64,000 nucleotides of DNA from Micrococcales bacterium (GTDB taxonomy: Bacteria; Actinomycetota; Actinomycetes; Actinomycetales; Microbacteriaceae). The stretch lies in contig CANGEU010000001.1 of NCBI GenBank assembly GCA_947452985.1, positions 62,001-126,000 of the forward strand. The letters are read 5' to 3'. Every line of letters starts with the position of its first letter. Within the stretch, counting starts at the first letter, position 1. The translations under genes were made by a program, and so were the position numbers. Below the pieces are notes generated by a model. It saw only the letters and a list, made by a program, of their open reading frames with translations. It did not search any database and was not told the DNA's origin. Below, piece by piece: positions 7,359 through 16,906 of the stretch.

Positions 7359-9494
7359 ATGCTTTTGCCTTTGACCCCGTTAGATCGCCTTCTCGGCGAC
7401 CGCACGGCGAAGTCATTTTCGAAACATTTGGGTCTAAAAACCGTTTCCGATTTACTACAGCACTACCCTCGCCGTTATTCGTCTCGAGGGGAGCTAACCC
7501 CGATTGCTCAGCTGCCAATTGGTGAAGCGGTAACTGTGGTTGCCGAAATCGTCGACGTTCGTGAGCGATTCATGAGTGGCCGCAAGGGTTCGATTCTTGA
7601 AGTTCGAATCACCGACGGCCAGGCCAAAATGAGTTTGAGCTTTTTCAACCAGGGTTGGCGTCAAAAAGATTTGAAGCCTGGGATGCGCGGACTTTTTGCC
7701 GGGAAGACTTCGATGTTCAATAACAACATTCAACTGTCACACCCCGATTACGAATTGTTCCCAGAAGAACTCACCGACGAAGCGGCCAAAGCTTGGGCCG
7801 ATCTTCCGATTCCGATTTATCCGGCATCTTCCTCGGCTACCACCTGGGCGATCGGGCGCGCGATTGGCGTTGTCTTAGACACTCTTGGTGAATTGGAAGA
7901 CGAACTGCCTGATGAAGTCGTTGCGTCGGAATCGATCCTTACTCTCACTGAGGCCATGCACCAGATTCACCAGCCAAAGGTGAAGGAACAGTGGCAGGCC
8001 GCCAGAGATACCTTGAGAGTTCACGAGGCATTCGTGCTACAGGCTTCGCTCCTGAAGCGCCGAGCCGAAAACGCTCACCAGAATTCGACTCCTCGAGTTT
8101 CGGCTGCCGGCGGAGTGCTTGAACGCTTTGATAAAACACTGCCGTTCACGCTAACCGATGGACAGCTCAAGGTTGGCAAAGAGATTGCCGACGACCTAAG
8201 CCGTGCCCACCCAATGAATCGTCTCCTTCAAGGTGAAGTCGGTTCGGGAAAGACGCTAGTCGCGCTTCGGGCGATGCTGGCGGTTGCCGACAGCCAAGGT
8301 CAGGCGGCCATGTTGGCACCAACCGAAGTCTTGGCCTCTCAGCACTTCGAATCGATTTCGAAAACCTTGGGGGAGGACCTCACCCGCGAACTAGGCCTCA
8401 CGCTTCTGACCGGTCAGATGAACACTGCCGATCGAAAGCGTTCGCTGCTTCAAATCGTTTCTGGCAAGGCACGAATCGTGGTGGGAACTCACGCCCTCCT
8501 TGGCGACAAGGTTGAGTTCTACGACCTTGGGCTTGTCGTGGTCGATGAGCAGCATCGCTTTGGAGTTGACCAACGTGAAACCTTAAGACTCAAAGGCAAG
8601 TTGCCACCGCATGTTCTAACCATGACGGCAACGCCGATTCCGAGAACCGTGGCCGTCACCGTGTTTGGTGATCTAGACATTTCAACCCTTGATCAACTAC
8701 CAGCTGGCCGCAAGGAAATCCAAAGTCACGTGGTTCGTTTCGAGCAGGCGGCACTGGTTGCTAGAACCTGGTCGCGCATTGCGGAAGAGGTGGCTGCCGG
8801 CCGGCAAGCCTTTGTGGTTTGCCCGCGCATCGACGAATCGGAAACCGAGGAAGGCGACGACGTGGATGCCGAACCAGGCATCCCAATGGCGGCAGCTGAA
8901 ACCATTGCCAAGAATTTGGCGATAATGTCGGTGTTTGCCAATGTGAAAATCGGCCTCCTGCACGGCCGAATGTCTAGCGAAGATAAAGCGTCAACCATGG
9001 CTAAATTCGCCGCGCGCGAAATTGATGTCTTGGTTTCGACAACCGTAATCGAGGTTGGCGTCGATGTTCCAAATGCAACCGTCATGGTGGTTCTAGATGC
9101 CGATCGGTTCGGAGTTTCGCAGCTTCACCAGTTGCGTGGACGTGTGGGTCGTGGCGGCCACGCGGGTCTCTGCCTGCTGCTTACCACCGCCGAAGAAGGC
9201 TCGCTCGCTCTGGAACGCGTGCAGGCGGTGGCCAGTACCCTAGACGGCTTCCGTCTCAGCGAGATTGACCTTGAACTTCGTGGCGAAGGCGATGTACTCG
9301 GCGCGAATCAATCTGGAACTCGGTCAAGGCTAAAACTCCTTCGAGTAATTCAGGATGCCGACCTAATCGGCAGAATGCGAGTGGCTGCCAGTGCCATTTT
9401 GGGTTCAGATTCAACCCTTGAGAAACACCCAGCTCTCGCCGGTTCGTTGGATCGCCTAGATGAGCAGGCAAAAGCCAACATAGCCAAGGCCTAA
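7359..9494 (+). CDS. recG: ATP-dependent DNA helicase RecG
   Basis: A 711-aa branch-migration helicase that rewinds stalled forks and Holliday junctions. The N-terminal wedge/OB domain (about 60-160) is followed by two RecA-like motor domains: Walker A GEVGSGKT near residue 292, DEQHRFG near 395, TATPIPRT, and the C-terminal HQLRGRVGRGG motif VI. Length and order match the family. The N-terminus PLDRLLG...YPRRYSSRG agrees with actinobacterial RecG, supporting this ATG. It is divergent from rsmD and is followed by coaD after 22 bp. Confidence 0.96.
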   Translation: MLLPLTPLDRLLGDRTAKSFSKHLGLKTVSDLLQHYPRRYSSRGELTPIAQLPIGEAVTVVAEIVDVRERFMSGRKGSILEVRITDGQAKMSLSFFNQGWRQKDLKPGMRGLFAGKTSMFNNNIQLSHPDYELFPEELTDEAAKAWADLPIPIYPASSSATTWAIGRAIGVVLDTLGELEDELPDEVVASESILTLTEAMHQIHQPKVKEQWQAARDTLRVHEAFVLQASLLKRRAENAHQNSTPRVSAAGGVLERFDKTLPFTLTDGQLKVGKEIADDLSRAHPMNRLLQGEVGSGKTLVALRAMLAVADSQGQAAMLAPTEVLASQHFESISKTLGEDLTRELGLTLLTGQMNTADRKRSLLQIVSGKARIVVGTHALLGDKVEFYDLGLVVVDEQHRFGVDQRETLRLKGKLPPHVLTMTATPIPRTVAVTVFGDLDISTLDQLPAGRKEIQSHVVRFEQAALVARTWSRIAEEVAAGRQAFVVCPRIDESETEEGDDVDAEPGIPMAAAETIAKNLAIMSVFANVKIGLLHGRMSSEDKASTMAKFAAREIDVLVSTTVIEVGVDVPNATVMVVLDADRFGVSQLHQLRGRVGRGGHAGLCLLLTTAEEGSLALERVQAVASTLDGFRLSEIDLELRGEGDVLGANQSGTRSRLKLLRVIQDADLIGRMRVAASAILGSDSTLEKHPALAGSLDRLDEQAKANIAKA

Positions 9495-9504
9495 GCATCT
9501 CAAG

Positions 9505-9510
9505 TAACCT
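9505..9510 (+). promoter_or_regulatory. Candidate -10 element of leaderless coaD
   Basis: TAACCT lies 6 nt upstream of the coaD ATG, and no purine-rich ribosome binding site is present. This suggests an own promoter with a leaderless mRNA in addition to any read-through from recG. Confidence 0.4.
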
Positions 9511-9516
9511 AGAGAC

Positions 9517-10002
9517 ATGAGCAAGCTTGCCGTTTACCCCGGCTCATTCGATCCCATCACTCTCGGACACCTCGACATCATCGAGCGTGCGCTGGATGTC
9601 GTGGAGCGTTTGCAGGTCGTTGTGGTTCACAACCCAGGCAAGCAACCGTTTTTCACTCTCGCTGAGCGTGTGCAAATGGTCACCGATGCACTGATCGAAC
9701 GCGGACTAATGGGCAAAGTTACCGTCGACTCGCTGGAGTCGGGCCTCCTCACCACCTATGCGGCAGAGCTGGGTGCCAGCGTGCTGATCAAGGGTTTCCG
9801 CACCGGCGTCGACATCGAATACGAGCTTCCAATGGCTCGGGTAAATCGAGACCTAACCGGAATTGAAACTATCTTCCTACCATCGGACCCAGCCAACACC
9901 CACATTTCTTCCAGCCTCGTAAAACAGGTTGCAGCGCTTGGTGGAGAAATCACCAAGTACGTACCAGCTTCGGTAATTCGAGGCTTCAAGGCAAAGGCCT
10001 AA
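9517..10002 (+). CDS. coaD: Phosphopantetheine adenylyltransferase
   Basis: A 161-aa nucleotidyltransferase catalysing the penultimate step of coenzyme A synthesis (4'-phosphopantetheine plus ATP to dephospho-CoA). It shows YPGSFDPITLGHLDII, containing the TxGH adenylyl-transfer motif, and the C-terminal HISSSLVKQ motif. Length matches the hexameric bacterial enzyme. It is followed after 1 bp by the DUF177 gene, which suggests a coaD-DUF177-rpmF-rnc-mutM transcript. Confidence 0.96.
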   Translation: MSKLAVYPGSFDPITLGHLDIIERALDVVERLQVVVVHNPGKQPFFTLAERVQMVTDALIERGLMGKVTVDSLESGLLTTYAAELGASVLIKGFRTGVDIEYELPMARVNRDLTGIETIFLPSDPANTHISSSLVKQVAALGGEITKYVPASVIRGFKAKA

Positions 10003-10003
10003 A

Positions 10004-10507
10004 TTGAGTAACCCATATCTAATTACCGTTCACGACCTAATGCACAAGGCCGGAACCCTTCGACGAATCGATATCGAATTCCCGGCGCCGGAAGAGCTCA
10101 GCAACTCAATTGCCGGCATTCTAAAAGGCGGCCAGTTGGCCATCGACGGTCGTCTGGAATCCGTCCACGAAGGCATTTTGGTGTCGGCAAATGTGTCGTC
10201 CGAGGCGATTTCGGAATGTTCTAGGTGTCTTGATCCACTGAAACTAGATGTTGATGTGGAATTTCAGGAGCTTTTCGCCTATTCTTTAACAGACGAAGAC
10301 GACCTAGTCATTTCAGATGAGTCAATTGATCTGGAACAGGTAGTCCGAGACGCGGTAGTTCTCTCGCTTCCGTTCCAACCAATCTGTAGTGAAGACTGTG
10401 AAGGTCTTTGCGTAGATTGTGGAGCAAAGTTAGCGGACAACCCGCAGCATGTGCACGAAGCCCCGGTAGACCCGAGGTGGAATGCCCTCAAGAACTTAAT
10501 GGAGTAA
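10004..10507 (+). CDS. DUF177 (YceD-like) family protein
   Basis: A 167-aa protein of the DUF177/YceD family, nearly always encoded directly before rpmF in bacteria. Relatives have been linked to 23S rRNA accumulation, but the biochemical role is unsettled. Cysteine groups ECSRCL (about residues 69-74) and CSEDCEGLCVDCG (about 127-139) are the conserved pattern and may bind metal. The start is TTG one base after coaD, without a strong SD, so translational coupling is likely. The stop is 3 bp before rpmF. Confidence 0.88.
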   Translation: MSNPYLITVHDLMHKAGTLRRIDIEFPAPEELSNSIAGILKGGQLAIDGRLESVHEGILVSANVSSEAISECSRCLDPLKLDVDVEFQELFAYSLTDEDDLVISDESIDLEQVVRDAVVLSLPFQPICSEDCEGLCVDCGAKLADNPQHVHEAPVDPRWNALKNLME

Positions 10508-10510
10508 AAA

Positions 10511-10714
10511 ATGCCAGTACCAAAACGCCGCCTGTCCCGCGCCCGCACTCACGCACGCCGTTCGCAGTGGAAGGCCGCAGAGCAGACCCTAGTCAAGACC
10601 GTTGTAAATGGTAAGACCGTCTACAGCCTGCCTCACCGCGCCAAGGTTGTAGAAGACTCTGCCGGCAACGCTCTATTCATGGAGTACAAGGGCCGCAAGG
10701 TCGCAGACGCCTAA
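10511..10714 (+). CDS. rpmF: 50S ribosomal protein L32
   Basis: A 67-aa basic ribosomal protein beginning [17 protein letters not shown], typical of bacterial L32. The four zinc-binding cysteines of the C+ form are absent, so this is the zinc-independent type. The gene lies 3 bp after the DUF177 gene and 4 bp before rnc, the usual arrangement. Confidence 0.97.
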   Translation: MPVPKRRLSRARTHARRSQWKAAEQTLVKTVVNGKTVYSLPHRAKVVEDSAGNALFMEYKGRKVADA

Positions 10715-10718
10715 AGAC

Positions 10719-11387
10719 ATGAGTCTTAGCGAGCTCGAGGCTCGGCTCGGTGTCCACATCGAACCAGCACTACTCGAACTCGCACTGACCCACACCTCGT
10801 ATTCATACGAGAACGGCAATCAACCCAGCAACGAACGTCTCGAGTTTCTCGGGGACTCGGTGCTGGGTTTTGTTGTATCCGCGCACATCACCGAAAAGTT
10901 CACCGACCTTGCCGAAGGTGAACTCAGTCGAATCAAGAACGCTGTAGTTTCGGCCAAGGCGCTCGCGCCGCTGGCTGAAAAGTTGGAACTTGGTTCACAC
11001 CTTCGTCTCGGCGTTGGTGAAGAGCGAACAGGCGGTCGAACCAAGGCCAACCTTTTGGCCGATGCCTTCGAGGCGGTCCTCGGAGCGATTTACACTTCTG
11101 CAGGAATCGACGCCGCAACCGAGTTTGTTCGCACTCAGGTTTTCCCTCTGCTGTCGGACCCGCAGGCACTCCTAAATGCTTCTGAGCCAAAGACCAAACT
11201 TCAAGAGTTGGCAGCCAAGCTAGGCGTTGCGGCTCCGGAGTACACAATCACCCACGACGGCCCCGACCACGACCGAACTTTTACCGCCAGTCTCGTGTTG
11301 AACGGTCGAGTGTTCGTGGGATCGGCCAGGTCAAAGCGCGACGCCGAAACCGAAGCAGCCCTAGCCGCCCTCAACAAACTTTCCTAA
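10719..11387 (+). CDS. rnc: Ribonuclease III
   Basis: A 222-aa double-stranded-RNA endonuclease processing rRNA precursors and structured mRNAs. The catalytic signature NERLEFLGDSVL is at residues 38-49, with the second acidic cluster around DAFEAVLGAIY (about 115-125). The C-terminal 70 residues are the dsRNA-binding domain, with SKRDAETEAALAAL at its end. The ATG is 4 bp after rpmF and the stop is 1 bp before mutM. Several stem-loops in this window (rpsP, rplS and opp leaders) could be substrates, but that is speculation. Confidence 0.96.
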   Translation: MSLSELEARLGVHIEPALLELALTHTSYSYENGNQPSNERLEFLGDSVLGFVVSAHITEKFTDLAEGELSRIKNAVVSAKALAPLAEKLELGSHLRLGVGEERTGGRTKANLLADAFEAVLGAIYTSAGIDAATEFVRTQVFPLLSDPQALLNASEPKTKLQELAAKLGVAAPEYTITHDGPDHDRTFTASLVLNGRVFVGSARSKRDAETEAALAALNKLS

Positions 11388-11388
11388 A

Positions 11389-12261
11389 ATGCCCGAATTA
11401 CCTGAAGTTGAAACGGTCCGAGCTGGGCTTGCCGAATACCTAACCGGAGCTAAGGTCACCTCGGTTGAGGTTCTCGATGTTCGCAGTCTGAAGCGCCACC
11501 AGCCTGGCGTTCAAGACTTTGTAAATGTGATGACCGGCGCAACTCTTAAGCACATGTCACGCCGCGGCAAGTTCCTTTGGATTCCGCTAGACCGCGAAGG
11601 TTTGGCCATGGTTGGGCACCTCGGCATGAGCGGACAAATGCTGGTTCGTGAGGCTGGCAGTGAACCAGACAAACTCACGCGAGTGATTTTGCACGCGGTA
11701 ACACCAGAAGGTAAAAAGCTGGAAATGCGTTTCGTAGATCAGCGAATCTTCGGGTCGTTAGCCATCGACGAATTGGTTGCCATTGATCACGGAGAGAACC
11801 TTCCAAGTACGGTCACCCACATTGGCCGCGACCCGCTCGACCCAAACTTCGACGAAACCGCGACCATCAAGAAATTGCGAACTCGCACTGCAGGGATCAA
11901 GAAAGTCCTCTTGGACCAGGGTGTACTCAGTGGCGTAGGAAATATTTACGCCGACGAAGCGCTTTGGCGTGCAAAACTTCACTACGACCAGCCAGCCAAC
12001 AGTTTGACTCTGCCGAAAACCAAGGAACTTTTGGGGCATGTTCGCGAAATTTTGGCGGCAGCCGTCCTGGTTGGTGGCACCAGTTTCGACGAGCAATACA
12101 AGAACGTCAACGGACAATCCGGCTATTTTGAAGTGTCTTTGAATGCCTATGGAATGACCGGTCGACCTTGTCCAAGGTGTGGCACTGCAATTGTTCGCGA
12201 TAACTGGATGAACCGAGGATCACACTTCTGCCCAAAGTGTCAAAAACGCTCTGTTTCATAG
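11389..12261 (+). CDS. mutM: Formamidopyrimidine-DNA glycosylase
   Basis: A 290-aa bifunctional glycosylase/AP lyase that excises 8-oxoguanine and Fapy lesions. The N-terminus PELPEVETVR supplies the catalytic proline and glutamate once Met is removed. The helix-two-turn-helix contains GVLSGVGNIYADEALWRA, and the C-terminal zinc finger is CPRCG...FCPKC. Length is normal. It lies 1 bp after rnc, an actinobacterial arrangement. After it comes a 64-bp gap before smc. Confidence 0.95.
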   Translation: MPELPEVETVRAGLAEYLTGAKVTSVEVLDVRSLKRHQPGVQDFVNVMTGATLKHMSRRGKFLWIPLDREGLAMVGHLGMSGQMLVREAGSEPDKLTRVILHAVTPEGKKLEMRFVDQRIFGSLAIDELVAIDHGENLPSTVTHIGRDPLDPNFDETATIKKLRTRTAGIKKVLLDQGVLSGVGNIYADEALWRAKLHYDQPANSLTLPKTKELLGHVREILAAAVLVGGTSFDEQYKNVNGQSGYFEVSLNAYGMTGRPCPRCGTAIVRDNWMNRGSHFCPKCQKRSVS

Positions 12262-12325
12262 GGTAATTTTGGAGTTTAGAAGTTATCTGGGCGACCCAAA
12301 ACGACACTAGGAGAGTGAGTAGCGC

Positions 12326-15300
12326 TTGTATCTTAAAAGCCTCACCCTCAAAGGTTTTAAGTCCTTTGCCCAACCAACCACTTTTCACTTCGAACCTGGC
12401 GTAACCGCCGTGGTCGGACCCAACGGTTCCGGAAAATCAAACGTTGTCGATGCTCTCGCATGGGTAATGGGTGAGCAGGGTGCAAAAACCCTTCGCGGCG
12501 GAAAGATGGAAGACGTAATCTTCGCCGGAACCTCAACCAAAGGTCCGCTTGGTCGTGCCGAAGTTCAACTCACCATCGATAACACCGACGGCGCGCTGCC
12601 AATCGAATACGCCGAAGTAACCATCAGCCGAACCCTGTTCCGCAACGGCGGTAGCGAGTATGCAATCAACGGCGACGCCTGTCGTCTGCTCGATGTTCAA
12701 GAACTTTTGTCAGACTCCGGTCTGGGCCGCGAAATGCACGTCATCGTGGGCCAGGGACAACTTGACGGTGTTCTGAAGGCGACACCAGAAGAGCGTCGTG
12801 GTTTCATTGAAGAGGCCGCCGGTATTTTGAAACACCGTCGCCGCAAAGAAAAGACCGTTCGCAAGCTTGACGCCATGCAGGCGAACCTCACACGCCTCAA
12901 CGACCTTGCCGGTGAAGTTCGCCGCCAATTGAAGCCACTGGGCCAGCAGGCTGAGGTTGCGCGTGAGGCCCAAGGAATCGCCCAAACCGTTCGCGACGCC
13001 AAGTCTCGAATCATGGCCGAAGACATTCAAGTACTTCATTCCACCTTGGAAGAAACTGCCAAGAACGAGTCGGACCGCCGTGCCGAGCGAAACATCTTGC
13101 AAGAAGTCTTGGGCGAAAACACCGCACGTCTAAGCGTTTTGGAAGCCGCGCAAGTTTCTACCGAATTAGATCAAACCCGTGCCCTCGGCTACGAATTCGA
13201 CTCGGTTGGGGAGCGTTTCCGCAGTCTCCTATCAATGGCGAACCAGCGCGTTGCAATGCTCACGCAGCAGGCTGAAGTTAATGGAGCCGTAATCGACCCG
13301 GCTCAAATTGATGCCGAAGCCGACGAGGCCGCTAAGGCAGCCGTTGAACTTGCCGCCGCGGTTGAAGAACTCAAGGTGAAGCTTGCCGAGGCAGAAGCCA
13401 AGCGCAACACCGCCCGTGATGCTCTGGAGGCTTTCGATAACCAGCTTGCCGAACAGAACTCTCTAATTTCGGCATTTGATCTTGAAAAGTCTCGCCTTGC
13501 CAATGAGGCTGCAGTTGCCGAATCACGGCTTGCGTCGCTGCGCGAAGAAGTGGTGCGTCACGAGTCGGCGCTAACCGAAGCTCGTGAGCGTTTGGCCACC
13601 ACCAAAGACGATTACGCCACTCTTGAGGGTCAGCTTCAGGGTGACGGCAACCAGGGTGACAACGCATTGGAGCAGCGCTACGAAGCCGCCCAAAAGGCGG
13701 TCTCCGATTCCAGCGCGAAGATTGAAACCTTGCGTGAGGCTCTGCACGAAGCTGAGCGCGAACGCGATTCGCTTTCGGCAAAGCGCTCTGCGCTGAACCT
13801 AACTCTTGACCAGAAAGACGGAGCTTCGGTTTTGTCGAGCGCCGGTCTTCGCGGAATTCGCGGCCTTGTGGCAACCCATATGCAAATCGCGCCAGGCTTC
13901 GAAGCCGCAATTGCGGCAGCTCTAGGTCCGCTAGCCGATGCGCTAGTGGCCGATAGCCGTGAAGCCGGTTTGGAGGCAATCGCTCACCTAAAGACCCAAG
14001 ACGGTGGACGCGTTGAACTAGTAGTCGCAGATGTGGATGCCAAGACTCAAGCTACTGGCGAGATCAAGGTTGGCGGCGCTCGTAATGCCACCGAGGTTGT
14101 ATCGGCGGCAGTAGGAATCTTGAACCTGCTTCAGGGCGTAGTCATTGTCGATAACCTCGATGCGGCACGCGAGCTTTACCGAAGTGACAAGAGCGCTCTT
14201 TCAAAAACCCTTATCACCTTGGACGGCGACGTTCTCACAGAAAATGTGATTCGCGGTGGCTCAAACAAGAAGCCTTCGAAGGTGGAACTTGTTGCCGAAC
14301 GCGACGCCGCCGAGAAGCGACTCGCCAAAGTCAACGACCTGATCGAAAACACCAAGGGCGAATTGGTTCAGGCTCGCGCTACCGAAGAGGCCGCCAAAGC
14401 TTCGGCTAAGGAAGCACACGCTGCGCTCAGCGAGCACGACTCGCAGTTGGCTTCGAATGCAGAAAAACTAGGACGCCTTCGCGTTGCCGTTGAAGCCGCC
14501 ACCAACGAAGTTGAGCGTTTGGCCAGCGTTGCCGCAACGGCAACCGAAAAGATTTCCGAAGCGGAAAACATTCTGGCAACGGCCATCAAGATTCACGACG
14601 ACTTCGCGGCTCAGGAACGACCTTCGGTTGATGCTTCCGAGCGTCCTATGTTGGTAGACAACCTTGAGCAAGAACGTCAGAGCGAACTAGAGGTTCGCGT
14701 CGACCTCGGTGCCGCAGTTGAACGTTTACGTGTCGAAAAACAGCGTGCTGAGACACTTCGCTCGCAGGTCGCCGAAGCTAAGGAAGCCCTCGAGCGAGCT
14801 CGGATTGCCGCCGAAGCACAAGCTAAGCAACTTCAGTCGGCGCAGCTCGTCCTAGACGTCTTGCCAAGCATCATGGATCACATTTCGGCAGCCACCACCA
14901 GCGTCAAGGTAAAGCTGGGCGAACTTGAGAACGCCCGCAGTGGCCAGCATCAGGAACTTGTAAAACTTCGTGGCGAAACCGCTGAGATTCAGATGAGACT
15001 CTCAACGCTCACCCAGAGTGTTCACGACATCGAACTCATCAACCACGAGAAGAAGCTCAACCTGGCCAACCTAGTAAGCCGTGCTTACGACGAACTTGGC
15101 CTAGAGCAGTCGGTGCTGGTTGCCGAGTACGGTCCAGACCAGCTGGTCCCAGATGAAAGCTTAGAAGGTGGACTCAAGCCTTACGACCGCGCCGAACAGC
15201 AGAAGCGCCTGAAGGATGCCGAGCGTCTCATGGAACGCCTTGGCCGCGTGAACCCGCTTGCATTGGAAGAGTTTGCTGCGCTCGAACAGCGCCACAAGTT

Positions 15301-15841
15301 CCTCACCGAACAGCTAAACGACCTCACCCAGACCCGCAAAGACCTGCTTCAGATCATCGAAGAACTCGACCTCAAGATGCAGACCATCTTCGCCGAAGCT
15401 TTTGCCGACACCAAGGCAGCTTTCGAAAAGGTTTTCCCAGTTCTATTCCCGGGCGGTACCGGTTCGATCTTCCTAACCGACCCAGAGAACATGCTGACCA
15501 CCGGTATTGAAGTAACCGTAAAGCCTGTTGGTAAGCGCATTGAACGCCTATCGCTACTTTCCGGTGGTGAGCGCTCTCTGGCTGCTGTCGCCCTGCTTAT
15601 CGCAATCTTCAAGGCGCGCCCTTCGCCGTTCTACGTAATGGACGAAGTTGAGGCTGCGCTAGACGATGCCAACCTCGGTCGTCTGCTCCAGATCTTCCAA
15701 GACCTTCGCGAGAGCTCACAGCTGATCATCGTGACTCACCAGAAGCGAACCATGGAAATTGCCGATGCGCTTTACGGTGTTTCCATGCGACAAGATGGCG
15801 TCTCTGCCGTGGTCGGCCAGCGACTAGGGGAGCAGTCTTAG
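12326..15841 (+). CDS. smc: Chromosome segregation ATPase SMC
   Basis: A 1171-aa SMC protein that with ScpA and ScpB compacts and segregates chromosomes. The N-terminal head has Walker A GPNGSGKSNVVDAL (about 32-45). Two long coiled coils flank the hinge, roughly residues 500-650, which contains GLRGIRGLVATHM. The C-terminal head has the signature LSGGERSLAAVALL and Walker B FYVMDEVEAALDD. The start is TTG with AGGAG about 12 nt upstream; no better start exists in frame. It is separated from ftsY by 1 bp, and smc-ftsY-ffh form a conserved cluster. Its own ScpAB partners are not in the window. Confidence 0.96.
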   Translation: MYLKSLTLKGFKSFAQPTTFHFEPGVTAVVGPNGSGKSNVVDALAWVMGEQGAKTLRGGKMEDVIFAGTSTKGPLGRAEVQLTIDNTDGALPIEYAEVTISRTLFRNGGSEYAINGDACRLLDVQELLSDSGLGREMHVIVGQGQLDGVLKATPEERRGFIEEAAGILKHRRRKEKTVRKLDAMQANLTRLNDLAGEVRRQLKPLGQQAEVAREAQGIAQTVRDAKSRIMAEDIQVLHSTLEETAKNESDRRAERNILQEVLGENTARLSVLEAAQVSTELDQTRALGYEFDSVGERFRSLLSMANQRVAMLTQQAEVNGAVIDPAQIDAEADEAAKAAVELAAAVEELKVKLAEAEAKRNTARDALEAFDNQLAEQNSLISAFDLEKSRLANEAAVAESRLASLREEVVRHESALTEARERLATTKDDYATLEGQLQGDGNQGDNALEQRYEAAQKAVSDSSAKIETLREALHEAERERDSLSAKRSALNLTLDQKDGASVLSSAGLRGIRGLVATHMQIAPGFEAAIAAALGPLADALVADSREAGLEAIAHLKTQDGGRVELVVADVDAKTQATGEIKVGGARNATEVVSAAVGILNLLQGVVIVDNLDAARELYRSDKSALSKTLITLDGDVLTENVIRGGSNKKPSKVELVAERDAAEKRLAKVNDLIENTKGELVQARATEEAAKASAKEAHAALSEHDSQLASNAEKLGRLRVAVEAATNEVERLASVAATATEKISEAENILATAIKIHDDFAAQERPSVDASERPMLVDNLEQERQSELEVRVDLGAAVERLRVEKQRAETLRSQVAEAKEALERARIAAEAQAKQLQSAQLVLDVLPSIMDHISAATTSVKVKLGELENARSGQHQELVKLRGETAEIQMRLSTLTQSVHDIELINHEKKLNLANLVSRAYDELGLEQSVLVAEYGPDQLVPDESLEGGLKPYDRAEQQKRLKDAERLMERLGRVNPLALEEFAALEQRHKFLTEQLNDLTQTRKDLLQIIEELDLKMQTIFAEAFADTKAAFEKVFPVLFPGGTGSIFLTDPENMLTTGIEVTVKPVGKRIERLSLLSGGERSLAAVALLIAIFKARPSPFYVMDEVEAALDDANLGRLLQIFQDLRESSQLIIVTHQKRTMEIADALYGVSMRQDGVSAVVGQRLGEQS

Positions 15842-15842
15842 C

Positions 15843-16904
15843 ATGGGCTTCCTGTTCTGGAAAAAGAAAGACAAACCTGAAGAGATTGTCGCACCAGAAA
15901 TTGAAGTTCCGGCTGAGAAGAAGAAACTCTTCTCCAAGCCCAAACCAAAAGTTGAACCGCAACCGGTAGTTGAAACAATTGTTGAACCGGAGATTGAAGT
16001 TCTTCCCGAGCCTGAAAAGGTTGAAGTCGTTCTACCAAAGCGAACCTTCGCCAAGGGCATCAAGAGCCTGTTCACTCGCGTCAAGTTTGATCCAGAAAAT
16101 CTGGATGAACTTGAGGACGTTTTGATTCAAGCCGACTTTGGTGTGGATGCAGCTGAGCAGATTGTTGCCGAGGTTAAGGCTCGCGCCAAGAAGACTGGCG
16201 CTGAAACCGAAACTGAACTTAAGGCGATTCTTGCCGAACTAATCACCGAAAATCTAACCCGCGACGACCGTGAACTCAACCTTTCATCAGGTCAATTGCC
16301 ATACGTCGTCCTAGTGGTTGGAGTCAATGGCGTTGGTAAGACCACCACCATCGGAAAGCTCGCCAAGTACCTGAGCGAAGCCGGTTCAAAAGTTGTGATT
16401 GCTGCTGCCGACACTTTCCGAGCCGCAGCGGTTGAGCAAATTGCAACCTGGGCCGACCGTTCTGGAGCCACACTGGTTCGACCAAAGACCGAAGGTCAAG
16501 ACCCGGCATCGGTTGCGTTTGAAGGAACCGAGGTGGCTATTGCGACCCAGGCTGACGTGCTCATAATTGACACCGCAGGCCGCCTTCAAAACAAGGTCGA
16601 CCTAATGAACGAGCTCGACAAGATTCGCCGCGTTGTTGAAAAGAACTGTGTGATTGCCGAAGTTTTGCTCGTGATCGATGCAACCACCGGGCAAAATGGC
16701 ATGGTGCAGGCCAAGGCGTTTGCCGAAGTTGCGAAGGTCACTGGAGTAGCCCTCACCAAACTCGATGGCACTGCCAAGGGCGGAATTGTTTACTCAATCC
16801 AACGCGATTTGGGTATCCCTGTAAAACTTGTAGGAGTCGGCGAAGGTATAGCCGATTTCGCGTTCTTTGAAGCCAGCGAGTTTGCTCGCGGTTTAGTTAG
16901 TTAG
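15843..16904 (+). CDS. ftsY: Signal recognition particle receptor FtsY
   Basis: A 353-aa SRP GTPase receptor at the inner face of the membrane, docking ribosome-nascent chain complexes for SecYEG. After the start MGFLFWKKKDK there is an acidic, Pro/Glu/Lys/Val-rich low-complexity A region (about 15-60), short compared with E. coli. The N domain (about 65-140) and G domain follow: GVNGVGKTTTIGKLA (about 159-173), DTAGR, TKLDGTAKGG. The pair ftsY-ffh is separated by 2 bp, so the two SRP GTPases are made from one message. Confidence 0.96.
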   Translation: MGFLFWKKKDKPEEIVAPEIEVPAEKKKLFSKPKPKVEPQPVVETIVEPEIEVLPEPEKVEVVLPKRTFAKGIKSLFTRVKFDPENLDELEDVLIQADFGVDAAEQIVAEVKARAKKTGAETETELKAILAELITENLTRDDRELNLSSGQLPYVVLVVGVNGVGKTTTIGKLAKYLSEAGSKVVIAAADTFRAAAVEQIATWADRSGATLVRPKTEGQDPASVAFEGTEVAIATQADVLIIDTAGRLQNKVDLMNELDKIRRVVEKNCVIAEVLLVIDATTGQNGMVQAKAFAEVAKVTGVALTKLDGTAKGGIVYSIQRDLGIPVKLVGVGEGIADFAFFEASEFARGLVS

Positions 16905-16906
16905 GA

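Noticed and set aside
13371..13979. Long open frame antisense to smc
   Set aside because: About 200 codons open on the minus strand, but low in hydrophobic pattern and motif content, rich in Arg/Pro/Ser as expected for the shadow of a coding strand, and without a start signal.
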